Shown here: positions 46,681-55,341 of the stretch, one piece after another
How positions within the stretch are numbered: position 1 is the stretch's first letter
Layout of the letters: every line of letters begins with the position of its first letter
NCBI GenBank assembly: GCA_963811775.1
Contig: CAWESO010000026.1
Location: 1 to 64,000 of the forward strand
Reading direction: 5' to 3'
Source: Chersky-840 sp963811775
GTDB taxonomy: Bacteria; Actinomycetota; Acidimicrobiia; Acidimicrobiales; UBA8190
Length of the DNA stretch: 64,000 nucleotides
Notes under the pieces: generated by a model
The model's input: the letters and a program-made list of their open reading frames with translations, nothing else
Database searches by the model: none
What the model was told of the DNA's origin: nothing
Translations under genes and position numbers: made by a program

Positions 46681-47319
46681 TCAGCGGGTGGCCGCCTGCG
46701 GGGCTGAGTGCTCGATCACGCGGTCGATGAACCCGTAGTCCTTCGCCTCCTCGGCGGTGAACCACCGGTCGCGGTCGGAGTCGGCCTCGATGCGCTCGAT
46801 GGGCTGGCCGGTGTGGAAGGCGATGCGCTCGGCCATCATCCGCTTGAGATAGACGATCTGCTCGGCCTGGATGGCGATGTCGGTGGCCTGGCCCTGCATC
46901 TGCCCCGAGGGCTGGTGCATGAGGATCCGGCTGTGCGGGAGGGCGAAGCGCTTGCCCGGCGTCCCGGCGCACAACAGGAACTGGCCCATCGAGGCGGCCA
47001 GGCCCACGCAGATGGTGCTCACGTCGCAGCTGACGTACTGCATGGTGTCGTAGATGGCCAGGCCGTCGGTGACCGAGCCCCCCGGCGAGTTCACGTACAG
47101 CGCAATGTCGCGCTCGTGGTTCTCGGCGGCGAGGAGGAGGAGCTGGGCACAGACCTGGTTCGCCACGGTCTCGTCGATGGCGCTGCCCAGGAAGATGATG
47201 CGCTCCTTGAGGAGGCGCTGGAAGACGTCCGCCGAGGCCAGGTCGGGCAGATTGCTGGTCCGCATCGACGGGGGCAGGCCTGCGACCTGGGGTGACGCAT
47301 GGTGGGGGTGTGATGCCAT
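46681..47319 (-). CDS. clpP: ATP-dependent Clp protease proteolytic subunit
   Basis: 212 residues. Forms the tetradecameric peptidase chamber used with ClpX or ClpC. The catalytic triad is intact and correctly spaced: Ser110 in VGLAASMGQFLL, His135 in RILMHQPSG and Asp184 in DSDRDRWF (25 and 49 residues apart, as in other ClpP). The N-terminal about 25 residues before DVFQRLLKERIIFLG are a probable propeptide. No clpX or second clpP is adjacent. The gene faces tRNA-Leu on the opposite strand, with 108 bases between. Confidence 0.97.
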   Translation of the reverse strand: MASHPHHASPQVAGLPPSMRTSNLPDLASADVFQRLLKERIIFLGSAIDETVANQVCAQLLLLAAENHERDIALYVNSPGGSVTDGLAIYDTMQYVSCDVSTICVGLAASMGQFLLCAGTPGKRFALPHSRILMHQPSGQMQGQATDIAIQAEQIVYLKRMMAERIAFHTGQPIERIEADSDRDRWFTAEEAKDYGFIDRVIEHSAPQAATR

Positions 47320-47427
47320 GGCACGAGGCTACCCGGGATGCCCCTGCGGGTCGGGCAGGGTACGAAGAGCCGCCCCAGTAGGCTCGATGCATCCCGACGG
47401 TCGGCGCGGTGCGGTCACCGGGACATT

Positions 47428-47508
47428 GCGGGCGTGGCGGAACGGTAGACGCGCGGGGTTTAGGTCCCCGTCCCTTCGGGGGTGGAGGTTCGACTCCTCT
47501 CGCCCGCA
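47428..47508 (+). tRNA. tRNA-Leu (anticodon TAG)
   Basis: Acceptor GCGGGCG (47428-47434) pairs with CGCCCGC (47501-47507), discriminator A. The anticodon stem CGGGG/CCCCG holds loop TTTAGGT with anticodon TAG. A long variable arm (GTCCCTTCGGGGG) marks it as a class II tRNA, as expected for Leu. The T arm is GAGG-TTCGACT-CCTC. CCA is not encoded. An 18-base tandem duplication lies just downstream. Confidence 0.95.
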
Positions 47509-47521
47509 CGATGGAGCCTCT

Positions 47522-47557
47522 CGATCATCGGCATCACTGCGATCATCAGCATCACTG
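47522..47557 (+). repeat. 18-bp tandem duplication downstream of tRNA-Leu
   Basis: CGATCATCGGCATCACTG is followed head-to-tail by a copy with one difference (CGATCATCAGCATCACTG). The 177-base gap between tRNA-Leu and the YVTN gene otherwise shows nothing recognisable. Confidence 0.8.
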
Positions 47558-47685
47558 CATGTCAACGGCGCGCCTCGATCCCATCGGGCGACGGTTCGCC
47601 CCAACCGTTCTCTGAGAGCGTTCCCCGCACGCCGACCGTCGACCCGATCACATCGTCGACGGCAAACCCGTTCGTCGTGGTCGCC

Positions 47686-49345
47686 TTATCGCGACGACGA
47701 AGCCTCAGGCGCGTGTGCCGGCGTCGACAGGCTCACGACAGTCCGCACCACACCGTTCCCCGGGTCGACCAGGTCCACCTCGGGCCGGTCCGCATCGACC
47801 ACGTACGCGGTCGACCCACTGCGAGACATCGTCACGGTGACCGGATCGACTCCGACGTTGGTGTCGAGCACGGGGCGCGCTATGGCAAAGTCGACGGAAC
47901 CGAACGCTCGACCCCGTGGCTCCACGTGAGGAAGAGTATGGTCACTCCCGGTAACGGTGTAGACGATGCTGTCGTCGGGGCCCGGGGCGATCCCGTAGGG
48001 ACAGCCGCGGGACGAAGGCCATCGTACCGTCGCCACGACCTGATAAGTCGTGGTGTCGATCTCTTTGACGTCACAACTCTCCTTGTCGGCGACGTACGCA
48101 TAGTCGCCATCATGCGACAGCGCCATGAAGTACGCACCTCGCCCCACCTCGATGTGGGCCAGCTGCGCACCGGAAGCGGCATCGAAGACGTAAACCGAGT
48201 CTGACGACGAGGAGAGCACCGGGGCCATGTTGGCTTGGCTCACCCACACCTTGGCGCCGTCGGGGCTCACCGCGACGCTCGTCGGCTTCGAGAAGTTCAT
48301 GTTCGGCGACGATTCTTCCGGGATGGCCAACGCGCCGACGACCGTGAAGTCGGCGGTGTCGATCACACTGACCGACGACAATGACGCTGATGACGCTGAC
48401 GAAGGTGATGAGGACGACGAACCCGATGCACCGGGAACAAGCCCGTTGTCCGTCACGTACGCCTTGCTGCCATCGGGCGAGAAGGCCACGTCGATGGGGT
48501 TGGCACCAACCGAGATCGTGGTGATCACCGTGTCGGTCAGCGACGAGACGACGGTGACCGATCCCGGCGCGCCCAGATCGTCGAGATCGCCGGTGTCGGC
48601 CACCCACACCTGGCGGCCGTCGGGCGTGACGGCCAAGCCCGTGGGGGTACGGCCGAGCGGAACCCGGGCGACGACGGCGCCGTCCCGAAGGACGTCGAGA
48701 CGGTCCGATGTGGGCTCGGTCACGTATGCGGTGTCTCCGTCCGGAGACAAGGCCATATCCATGCCGTGAGCGGAAGGAGCGGAGCCGGGGATCGACCCGA
48801 GATTGATATGGATGTGGGAGAGCGCCAGCAAGAGACCGACGACGGCCAGGACTCCCACGACGCCGATCCCACCGATGGCGACGGAGACGACGATCGCCGC
48901 GCGGCCGAAGCGATTCGGTGTGCTTCCGGGCGGTATCCGTAGCGGAGGCGTCTCCACTGTCGCGTGACCTTCGGGCTACGTGACCTTCGGGCGCGTGACC
49001 TTCGGGCGCGTGACCTTCGGGCGCGTGACCTTCGGGCGCGTGACCTTCGGGCGCGTGACCTTCGGGCGCGTGACCTTCGGGCGCGTGACCTTCGGGCGCG
49101 TGACCTTCGGGCGCGTGACCTTCGGGCGCGTGACCTTCGGGCGCGTGACCTTCGGGCGCGTGACCTTCGGGCGCGTGACCTTCGGGCACGTGACCTTCGG
49201 GCGCGTGACCTTCGGGCGCGTGACCTTCGGGCGCGTGACCTTCGGGCGCGTGACCTTCGGGCGCGTGACCTTCGGGCGCGTGACCTTCGGGCGCGTGACC
49301 TTCGGGCGCGTGACCTTCGGGCGCGTGACCTTCGGGCACAGGCAT
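47686..49345 (-). CDS. membrane-anchored YVTN-type beta-propeller protein with N-terminal PEGHA pentapeptide repeats (one frame break)
   Basis: The C-terminal about 420 residues read from 48957 down: a transmembrane anchor (AAIVVSVAIGGIGVVGVLAV) and then a propeller of repeated GLAVTPDGRQVWVADTG / VAFSPDGSKAYVTDNG / ALSHDGDYAYVADK blades, as in YVTN-family surface proteins. Upstream lies a run of PEGHA repeats with its own ATG at 49345 and an AGGAG site eight bases before it. The two parts are in different frames only because one repeat unit near 48976 is 16 instead of 15 bases. Removing one base joins them through PEGHATVETPPL into a 552-residue protein: cytosolic PEGHA tail, one membrane helix, outside propeller. 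If the break is real, translation would have to start at GTG 48957, which lacks a ribosome site. Confidence 0.72.
48964..49337 (-). repeat. 15-bp minisatellite, about 25 units, coding PEGHA
   Basis: Near-perfect tandem units of CCCGAAGGTCACGCG on the minus strand (CGCGTGACCTTCGGG on plus). Only a few differ: one unit reads CACGTG near 49189 (PEGHV) and the last unit near 48976 has one extra base. All six frames stay open because 15 is a multiple of 3, so long apparent frames on both strands here are not evidence of genes. No spacers, so it is not a CRISPR array. Confidence 0.95.
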
Positions 49346-49393
49346 CGCCTCGACTCCTGGTCGGGCCTGGGAATCCGTCAGAATCGTAACCTG

Positions 49394-49406
49394 TTCGTAA
49401 TACGAA
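49394..49406. promoter_or_regulatory. perfect 13-bp palindrome upstream of the ABC-F gene
   Basis: TTCGTAATACGAA is a perfect inverted repeat in an AT-rich patch between the PEGHA gene start (49345) and the ABC-F start (49556). It has the form of an operator for a small dimeric repressor. Which of the two divergent genes it controls cannot be told. The remaining 49407-49555 holds no other feature I can support. Confidence 0.4.
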
Positions 49407-49555
49407 TGCTCGGGCCGCCCGGCCCACCCACCGCCGACGCTGGGGCGGGAGGCGAGGGGGGGTTGGCGGGTACCCCGCCCCTCACCCTCGTGCCCTGCCG
49501 GTCGACGCCGAGGCGGATGGTCCAGGCCCTCTCGGCAACCTGGTGCAATGGAGCT

Positions 49556-51154
49556 GTGATCACCGGGCGTGACCTCACCATCGAGATCGGCGGCAGGGCG
49601 TTGCTACGCGACGCCTCGTTCATGGTCGGGCCCGATGACAAGGTCGGCCTGGTCGGTCGCAACGGCACGGGCAAGTCCTCGCTCGTGTCGGTGATCTGCG
49701 GCCCCGCCCCCGCCCACCTGCGCGTGGCCGGCGACGTCTCGGTGCAGGGCACCCTCGGGTTCCTGCCCCAGGTCCCCACGCCCGGAGGCCTCGGGCTCGA
49801 GCCCACCGGCTTCTCACATGTGCTGTCGGCTCGGGGCCTCGACGTCCTCGACGAGGAGATGCACCAGGCCCGCAACGCGGTGAGCGCCGATCCCACCACC
49901 GAGGCCATCGCCCGGTTCTCCGACATCGAGGAGCGCTACGGCGCGGCTGGCGGCTACAGCCTCGAAGGCGAGATCGCCCGACTGGCCGAAGGCATCGGGC
50001 TGCGCCAGGACACGCTGTTCGACGACATCGACTCCTTGTCCGGTGGCCAGCGCCGGCGCGTCGACATCGTGCGCGTCCTGTTCGGCCGCCCCGACACCCT
50101 CGTGCTCGACGAGCCCACCAACCACCTCGACCTCGCCGCCAAGCGCTGGCTCACCGCCGAGTTGTCTCGCTTCGGGGGGGCGATGCTCGTCATCAGCCAC
50201 GACCTGAAGTTGCTCGACCGGGTCATCACCAAGGTCCTGAGCGTGGCCGACGGGGGGCTCCGGGAGTTCAAGGGCAACTACAGCTCGTACCGGGCTCAGC
50301 TCAACGCCGACATCGAGCAGCGCGAGAAGAAGCGGTCGCTCGAGGACCGTCAGATCCGCAAGCTCAGCACCCTGGCCGACTCCATGCGGGCCAGTACCGA
50401 GGACCGCGCCCGGAAGGCCAAGGTCCTCGACCGCCGGGTCGAGCGCATGAAGGACAACCGCACCGAACTGGTGAAACGCGAGCGCAAGACCCGTTTTCGC
50501 CTCCCCACCCCGGCGCGCTCGGGGGCGTTGCCCCTGACCGTGCGCGGCGTGCAGGTGTCGTACGGGGCGAAGAAGGTCCTCCTGAACGTCGACTTCGTCG
50601 TGGGCCGCGGCGACCGGGTGGTGGTAATCGGGCGCAATGGTGCCGGCAAGAGCTCCCTGCTGCGGTGCCTGGCGTCGGTGCAGGCGCCGACCCAGGGCAC
50701 GGTGGAGATGGGCCACAACGTGGTCCCCGGGTACTTCGCCCAGGAGCACGAGCAACTCGACCCGGACCGCTGCGCCCTGGACCAGATCGACGACGGCGTG
50801 CTGCGGACGGTGTCGGAGCGCCGGGCCCTCCTGGGCTCGTTCGGGTTGACGGGCGCCACCGGTGACCAGTTGCCGGCGGCGCTGTCGGGCGGTGAGCGGG
50901 CCAAGCTGAGCCTGGCCATGCTGTCGGCGGGGCGCGCCAACCTCCTCATGCTCGACGAGCCGACGAACAACCTCGACCCGGCGTCGGTCGAGGCCGTGGG
51001 CGAGATGCTGAGCACGTGGCCGGGCACCGTCGTCGCCGTCAGCCACGACCGCCCCTTCGTGGACGCCTTGCGCCCCACCCATGCGCTGCACCTGCCCGAG
51101 GAGCGCTACGAGCTGTGGCGCGAGGAGTACCTCGAGGACGTGGAAATGCGATGA
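49556..51154 (+). CDS. ABC-F family ATPase
   Basis: 532 residues from GTG 49556 (then ITGRDLTIEIGGRALL); the frame stays open far upstream only because it passes through the repeat. Two nucleotide-binding domains without membrane spans: first Walker A GRNGTGKSSL, signature LSGGQRRRVDIV and Walker B LVLDEPTNHLDL; second Walker A GRNGAGKSSLL, signature LSGGERAKLSLAM and LMLDEPTNNLDP. A charged linker (about residues 240-310, REKKRSLEDRQIRKL) joins them. ABC-F proteins act on ribosomes, as translation factors or by protecting against antibiotics. The linker alone does not tell which. Its stop overlaps the DUF1697 start (ATGA). Confidence 0.93.
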   Translation: MITGRDLTIEIGGRALLRDASFMVGPDDKVGLVGRNGTGKSSLVSVICGPAPAHLRVAGDVSVQGTLGFLPQVPTPGGLGLEPTGFSHVLSARGLDVLDEEMHQARNAVSADPTTEAIARFSDIEERYGAAGGYSLEGEIARLAEGIGLRQDTLFDDIDSLSGGQRRRVDIVRVLFGRPDTLVLDEPTNHLDLAAKRWLTAELSRFGGAMLVISHDLKLLDRVITKVLSVADGGLREFKGNYSSYRAQLNADIEQREKKRSLEDRQIRKLSTLADSMRASTEDRARKAKVLDRRVERMKDNRTELVKRERKTRFRLPTPARSGALPLTVRGVQVSYGAKKVLLNVDFVVGRGDRVVVIGRNGAGKSSLLRCLASVQAPTQGTVEMGHNVVPGYFAQEHEQLDPDRCALDQIDDGVLRTVSERRALLGSFGLTGATGDQLPAALSGGERAKLSLAMLSAGRANLLMLDEPTNNLDPASVEAVGEMLSTWPGTVVAVSHDRPFVDALRPTHALHLPEERYELWREEYLEDVEMR

Positions 51155-51678
51155 CCACGCATGTGGCCATGCTCCGGGCGGTGAACGTCGGGGGATCGCC
51201 CATGGCCATGGCGGACCTGCGCGCCGCCTTCGTCGACATGGGACACGACGACGCCCGGACCTACATCCAGACCGGCAACGTGGTGTTCGCGTCATCGGCT
51301 CCGGCCGCCCGCCTGCAGGTCGAGATCGAGGCCGGTCTCGAGGCTCGCTTCGGCCGCGCCGTGCCGCTCGTGATGCGCACCGGGACGCAGCTGGCCAAAG
51401 TCGTGCGCGACAACCCGCTGGCCGGTGGCCGCGACCCGAAGAAGACCCACGTGACGTTCCTGCGCCAAAAACCCGAACGGGGGCGGGTCACGGGCCTCGA
51501 CACCGACGCGTTCCTCCCCGACGAGTTCCGGGTGGCGGGGCTCGAGGTCTACGTGTCCTGCCCCAGCGGGTACGGGCGGACGAAGATCACCAACGCCTAC
51601 TTCGAGCGAGCCTTGAAGGTGCCGGCCACGACTCGGAACCTCACGACCGTGACGAAGCTGGTGGGGATGGCGACCTGA
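51151..51678 (+). CDS. DUF1697 family protein
   Basis: 175 residues. Begins MTTHVAMLRAVNVGGS, with the family landmarks ADLRAAFVDMGHDDARTYIQTGNVVF in two shorter blocks, and ends GRTKITNAYFERAL then TTRNLTTVTKLVGM. DUF1697 proteins are common in actinobacteria and have no established function. It is coupled to the ABC-F gene by a 4-base overlap. Confidence 0.9.
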   Translation: MTTHVAMLRAVNVGGSPMAMADLRAAFVDMGHDDARTYIQTGNVVFASSAPAARLQVEIEAGLEARFGRAVPLVMRTGTQLAKVVRDNPLAGGRDPKKTHVTFLRQKPERGRVTGLDTDAFLPDEFRVAGLEVYVSCPSGYGRTKITNAYFERALKVPATTRNLTTVTKLVGMAT

Positions 51679-51748
51679 GCCACGGATTGTCAGGAAACCC
51701 ACAGGTGGCGTTGACCCGACCCATCGGTGCGGCCGGGACACTGACGCC

Positions 51749-53062
51749 ATGGTTCACCCGGCCAGTCTCCACACCGACGAGGGTCCGCTCCCCCGCCTGG
51801 AGGTGCTCGGGCCCCAGGTCGACATCGCCATCCCCGTCTACAACGAGGAGGCCGACCTCGAGGCGAGCGTCAGGAGGCTGCATGCCTACCTGCGCCACGA
51901 GCTCCCCTTCACCTTCCGCATCACCATCGCCGACAACGCCAGCACCGACCGGACGTGGGCCATCGCCCGCGCTCTCGAGCGCGCGCTCCCCGGGGTACGG
52001 GCCGTGTGCCTGGAAGAGAAGGGGCGCGGTCGTGCGCTGCACCACGTGTGGTCGACGAGCGACGCCGCGGTGCTCGCTTACATGGACGTCGACCTCTCCA
52101 CCGATCTCGCCGCCGTGCTCCCCCTCGTCGCCCCCCTGGTCTCGGGGCACAGCGACATGGCCATCGGCACCCGCCTGGCCCACGGGGCGCGCGTGGTGCG
52201 GGGCACCAAACGCGAGGTCATCTCCCGTTGTTACAACCTCCTGCTGCGCACCACCCTGGCCGCGGGCTTCTCCGACGCCCAGTGCGGGTTCAAGGCCATC
52301 CGGGCCGACCGCGCCCGGGCCCTGCTGCCCCTGGTCCAGGACACGGGATGGTTCTTCGACACCGAGCTCCTCTTCCTGGCCGAGCGGGCCGGCATGCGCA
52401 TCCACGAGGTCCCCGTGGACTGGGTCGACGACCCCGACTCTCGCGTCGACCTCCTCGCCACCGCCCTCGACGACCTGAAGGGCGTCGCCCGACTGGTGCG
52501 CGGCGTGGCCACCGGGAGCCTCCCCTTGGCCACGCTGCTCGAGTCGACCTCGGCCGAGCAGGCGGTGGCGGCCCGGCCCGGACTGTTCGCCCAGTTGGCG
52601 CGCTTTTGCGTCGTGGGCGTGGTGAGCACGGTCGCCTACGTGGTGCTCTACGTGGCCCTGCGCGGTGCCATGCCCGCGCTGGCCGCCAACGCGCTGGCCC
52701 TGCTCGTCACGGCCGTGGCCAACACCGCCGCCAACCGGCGGCTGACCTTCGAGGTCCGCAGCCGCCGCTCACGCCTGCGCCACCAGCTCCAGGGCATCGC
52801 CGTGTTCGCCGTGGGCCTCGCCCTCACAAGCGGCGCGCTCGCCGCGCTGCACGACCTCGCCCCCCGGTCGGGCCGCGGCCTCGAGGTCGGCGTGCTCGTG
52901 AGCGCGGGTGCGGCCGCCACCGCGGTGCGCTTCGCGCTCTTCCGGTCCTGGGTCTTCGCCGGGTCCGCCGATCCCCTGCCCGTCCCGGCACCGACCGTGG
53001 TGCCATCACCGACCGCGCCGGCACGACCCGTGTCTTCACCAACCTCCGGGAGACAGCGGTGA
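51749..53062 (+). CDS. glycosyltransferase family 2 fused to GtrA-like membrane domain
   Basis: 437 residues. Residues about 20-260 form a GT-A domain like dolichyl-phosphate mannose synthases: VDIAIPVYNEEADLEASV, ITIADNASTDRTW, AYMDVDLSTDL and QCGFKAIRADRARALLPLV. After about residue 285 comes a GtrA-type four-helix membrane part (FCVVGVVSTVAYVVLYVAL; NALALLVTAVANTAANRRL; VFAVGLALTSGALAAL). It would charge a polyprenyl phosphate with a sugar and help flip it outward. The stop overlaps the GT39 start (GTGA), so donor synthesis and use are coupled. Confidence 0.92.
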   Translation: MVHPASLHTDEGPLPRLEVLGPQVDIAIPVYNEEADLEASVRRLHAYLRHELPFTFRITIADNASTDRTWAIARALERALPGVRAVCLEEKGRGRALHHVWSTSDAAVLAYMDVDLSTDLAAVLPLVAPLVSGHSDMAIGTRLAHGARVVRGTKREVISRCYNLLLRTTLAAGFSDAQCGFKAIRADRARALLPLVQDTGWFFDTELLFLAERAGMRIHEVPVDWVDDPDSRVDLLATALDDLKGVARLVRGVATGSLPLATLLESTSAEQAVAARPGLFAQLARFCVVGVVSTVAYVVLYVALRGAMPALAANALALLVTAVANTAANRRLTFEVRSRRSRLRHQLQGIAVFAVGLALTSGALAALHDLAPRSGRGLEVGVLVSAGAAATAVRFALFRSWVFAGSADPLPVPAPTVVPSPTAPARPVSSPTSGRQR

Positions 53063-55263
53063 CGACCGACCTCCTTCCCAGCGAACCCCTCACCACCGAG
53101 CGCCCTCACGGCGCCGAGGCGCCCGACGCTTTCGGGATGCGGACGAGGAACGACGAGCGCCGGCCCGTGGGGCGCGCCCGGCGACTGGTGCGGGGGCGGC
53201 CCGACGACCCAACCTGGGTCAGGCCCGCACTACTCGTGCTCCTGGTGGGCACGGCGGTCCTCTACCTGTGGGGCCTGGGCGCGTCGGGCTGGGCCAACTC
53301 CTTCTACTCGGCCGCGGTCCAGGCCGGCACCAAGAGCTGGAAGGCCTTCTTCTTCGGGTCGTCGGACGCGTCGAACTTCATCACCGTCGACAAGCCCCCC
53401 GCCGCGCTGTGGGTCATGGAGATCTCCGCCCGGCTCTTCGGCCTCAACTCGTGGAGCATCCTCGTGCCGCAGGCGCTCGAGGGCGTGGCGTCGGTCGCCG
53501 TGCTCTACGCGGCGGTGCGTCGCTCGTTCCGCCCCGGCGCCGCGCTCCTCGCCGGCCTGGTGCTCGCCACCACGCCGGTGGCCGCACTCATGTTCCGCTA
53601 CAACAACCCCGACGCCCTGCTCGTGCTCCTGCTCACGGTGGCGGCCTACACCACGGTGCGGGCCCTGGAGCGTGCCAACGGGTGGTGGCTCGTGCTCGCC
53701 ATGAGCGCGGTGGGGACGGGGTTCATCACCAAGATGCTCCAGGCCTTCCTGATCGTCCCCGCCCTGGCGATCGTGTACCTCGTCGCCGCCCCCACGCCGT
53801 GGCGCCGCCGTCTGGGGCAACTCGCCGGCGCCGCCGTGGCCCTGGTGGTGTCGTCAGGGTGGTGGGTGGCGGTCGTGCAGCTCACCCCCGCCGCCGACCG
53901 GCCCTACATCGGCGGGTCCCAGGACAACAACCTCGTGAACCTGATCTTCGGCTACAACGGGCTCGGACGGCTGTCGGGAAGCGAGAGCGGCAGTGTCGGC
54001 GGCGCGGGCGCAGCCGGGTCACGGTGGGGCCCCACCGGCCTGTTGCGCTTCTTCGGGTCCGAGTTCGGGACACAGATCTCGTGGCTCATTCCCGCCGCGC
54101 TGATCCTGGCCGCCACGTGTCTGTGGTTGTGGCGACGTCGGCCCCGCACCGACGCGCCACGCAGCGCCATGCTCCTATGGACGGGATGGCTGCTCGTGAC
54201 CGTCGTCGTCATCAGCCTGGCCAAGGGCATCATCCACCCCTACTACTCGGTGGCCGCCGCCCCCGCCGTCGGCGCCATGGTCGGCATCGGCACGTCCGCC
54301 CTGTGGGCGCGTCGGGCCCAGCACGGCGCGCGCGTCGCCCTCGGCCTGGCGTTGGCGGTGACCGCGGTGTGGTCCTACGTCCTGTTGGAACGGGCCCCGT
54401 CGTGGATGCCGTGGTTGGCACCACTCGTGCTCGGGGTGGGCCTCGGGTGCGCCGTCCTCCTCGCGCTCGCACCGCGCCTGCGGGGGCGGGCCGCGCTCGC
54501 CGTCGGGGCGGTGGGGATCTGCGCCGCGCTGGCCGGGCCCGGTGCCTACGCCCTCGACACCGCGGCCACCGCCCACACCGGGGCCATCCCGTCGGCCGGA
54601 CCGGCGAGCGCCGGTTCGGGGCCCGGCGGCGTCCCGCCGGGTGCGGGTCGGGGTGGGTTGCCCGGCGCGGGCGGGAGCGGGCGGACCGGCGCCCTGCCGT
54701 CCGGCGCAGGAACGAGCGCCGGCGCGCCCGGTGCCTTCGGCGCCGCGGGGCCGGGTTCGGCTCCAAACGGGTCGCGTGGTGCCGGTGCATTTGGCGGCCC
54801 CCCGGGGGCCGGTGCGGCCGTGGGTCGGACGGGTTCGCGATTCGCCACGGGCGCCGGTGGCGCAGCGGGCGGCCCGGGCGGCGGGGGCGGGTTCCTGTCC
54901 ATCAGCACGCCGGGGAGCAAGCTCGTGCACGCGCTCGAGTCGGGCGCGGCCAAGTACACGTGGGTGGCCGCCACCGTGAACTCCAACTCGGCGGCGGGAT
55001 ACCAGCTCGCCACCGACGACCCGGTCATGGCCATCGGTGGCTTCAACGGCACCGACCCGGCCCCGACGCTCGCCCAATTCGAGCGCGACGTGGCGGCGAA
55101 GAAGATCCACTACTTCATCTCCGGCGGCGGCGGGCTGGGCACGGGCGGCACGGGCACCACCGCCACGGAGATCACCCAGTGGGTGGAGAGCCACTTCACG
55201 GCGACCACCATCGACGGCGTCACGGTCTACGACCTCACCTCCGGGTCGCCGGCCGGGACGTGA
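53059..55263 (+). CDS. GT39/ArnT-like membrane glycosyltransferase with Gly-rich and extracellular C-terminal region
   Basis: 734 residues from GTG 53059. Polyprenyl-phosphate-sugar-dependent glycosyltransferase of the PMT/ArnT type: after a basic cytosolic start come about 10-12 membrane spans, with the catalytic first outer loop ASNFITVDKPPAALWVMEIS (acidic residue before KPP) and later LMFRYNNPDALLVLL. Residues about 510-615 are a low-complexity Gly/Ala/Pro/Ser stretch. The last about 115 residues are a soluble domain (STPGSKLVHALESGAAKYTW; ITQWVESHFTATT) seen in YkcB-like actinobacterial enzymes. It would transfer the sugar made by the preceding GT2-GtrA protein to a protein or lipid outside. 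Confidence 0.9.
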   Translation: MTTDLLPSEPLTTERPHGAEAPDAFGMRTRNDERRPVGRARRLVRGRPDDPTWVRPALLVLLVGTAVLYLWGLGASGWANSFYSAAVQAGTKSWKAFFFGSSDASNFITVDKPPAALWVMEISARLFGLNSWSILVPQALEGVASVAVLYAAVRRSFRPGAALLAGLVLATTPVAALMFRYNNPDALLVLLLTVAAYTTVRALERANGWWLVLAMSAVGTGFITKMLQAFLIVPALAIVYLVAAPTPWRRRLGQLAGAAVALVVSSGWWVAVVQLTPAADRPYIGGSQDNNLVNLIFGYNGLGRLSGSESGSVGGAGAAGSRWGPTGLLRFFGSEFGTQISWLIPAALILAATCLWLWRRRPRTDAPRSAMLLWTGWLLVTVVVISLAKGIIHPYYSVAAAPAVGAMVGIGTSALWARRAQHGARVALGLALAVTAVWSYVLLERAPSWMPWLAPLVLGVGLGCAVLLALAPRLRGRAALAVGAVGICAALAGPGAYALDTAATAHTGAIPSAGPASAGSGPGGVPPGAGRGGLPGAGGSGRTGALPSGAGTSAGAPGAFGAAGPGSAPNGSRGAGAFGGPPGAGAAVGRTGSRFATGAGGAAGGPGGGGGFLSISTPGSKLVHALESGAAKYTWVAATVNSNSAAGYQLATDDPVMAIGGFNGTDPAPTLAQFERDVAAKKIHYFISGGGGLGTGGTGTTATEITQWVESHFTATTIDGVTVYDLTSGSPAGT

Positions 55264-55341
55264 GGCCGGAGGACCAAGCCGGAGGACCAATAGGTCGCAG
55301 GGACCATGGACGGGCCCCGGGCGCGCCCTTCATGCTGAGAG

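Noticed and set aside
48964..49337. CRISPR array
   Set aside because: The units are contiguous 15-base copies with no spacers, and they code PEGHA in the sense of the YVTN gene.
48980..49555. N-terminal extension of the ABC-F protein through the repeat (VTFGR repeats)
   Set aside because: The repeat is open in all six frames, and ABC-F homology begins at the GTG at 49556. The opposite strand has the better ribosome site and joins the propeller.
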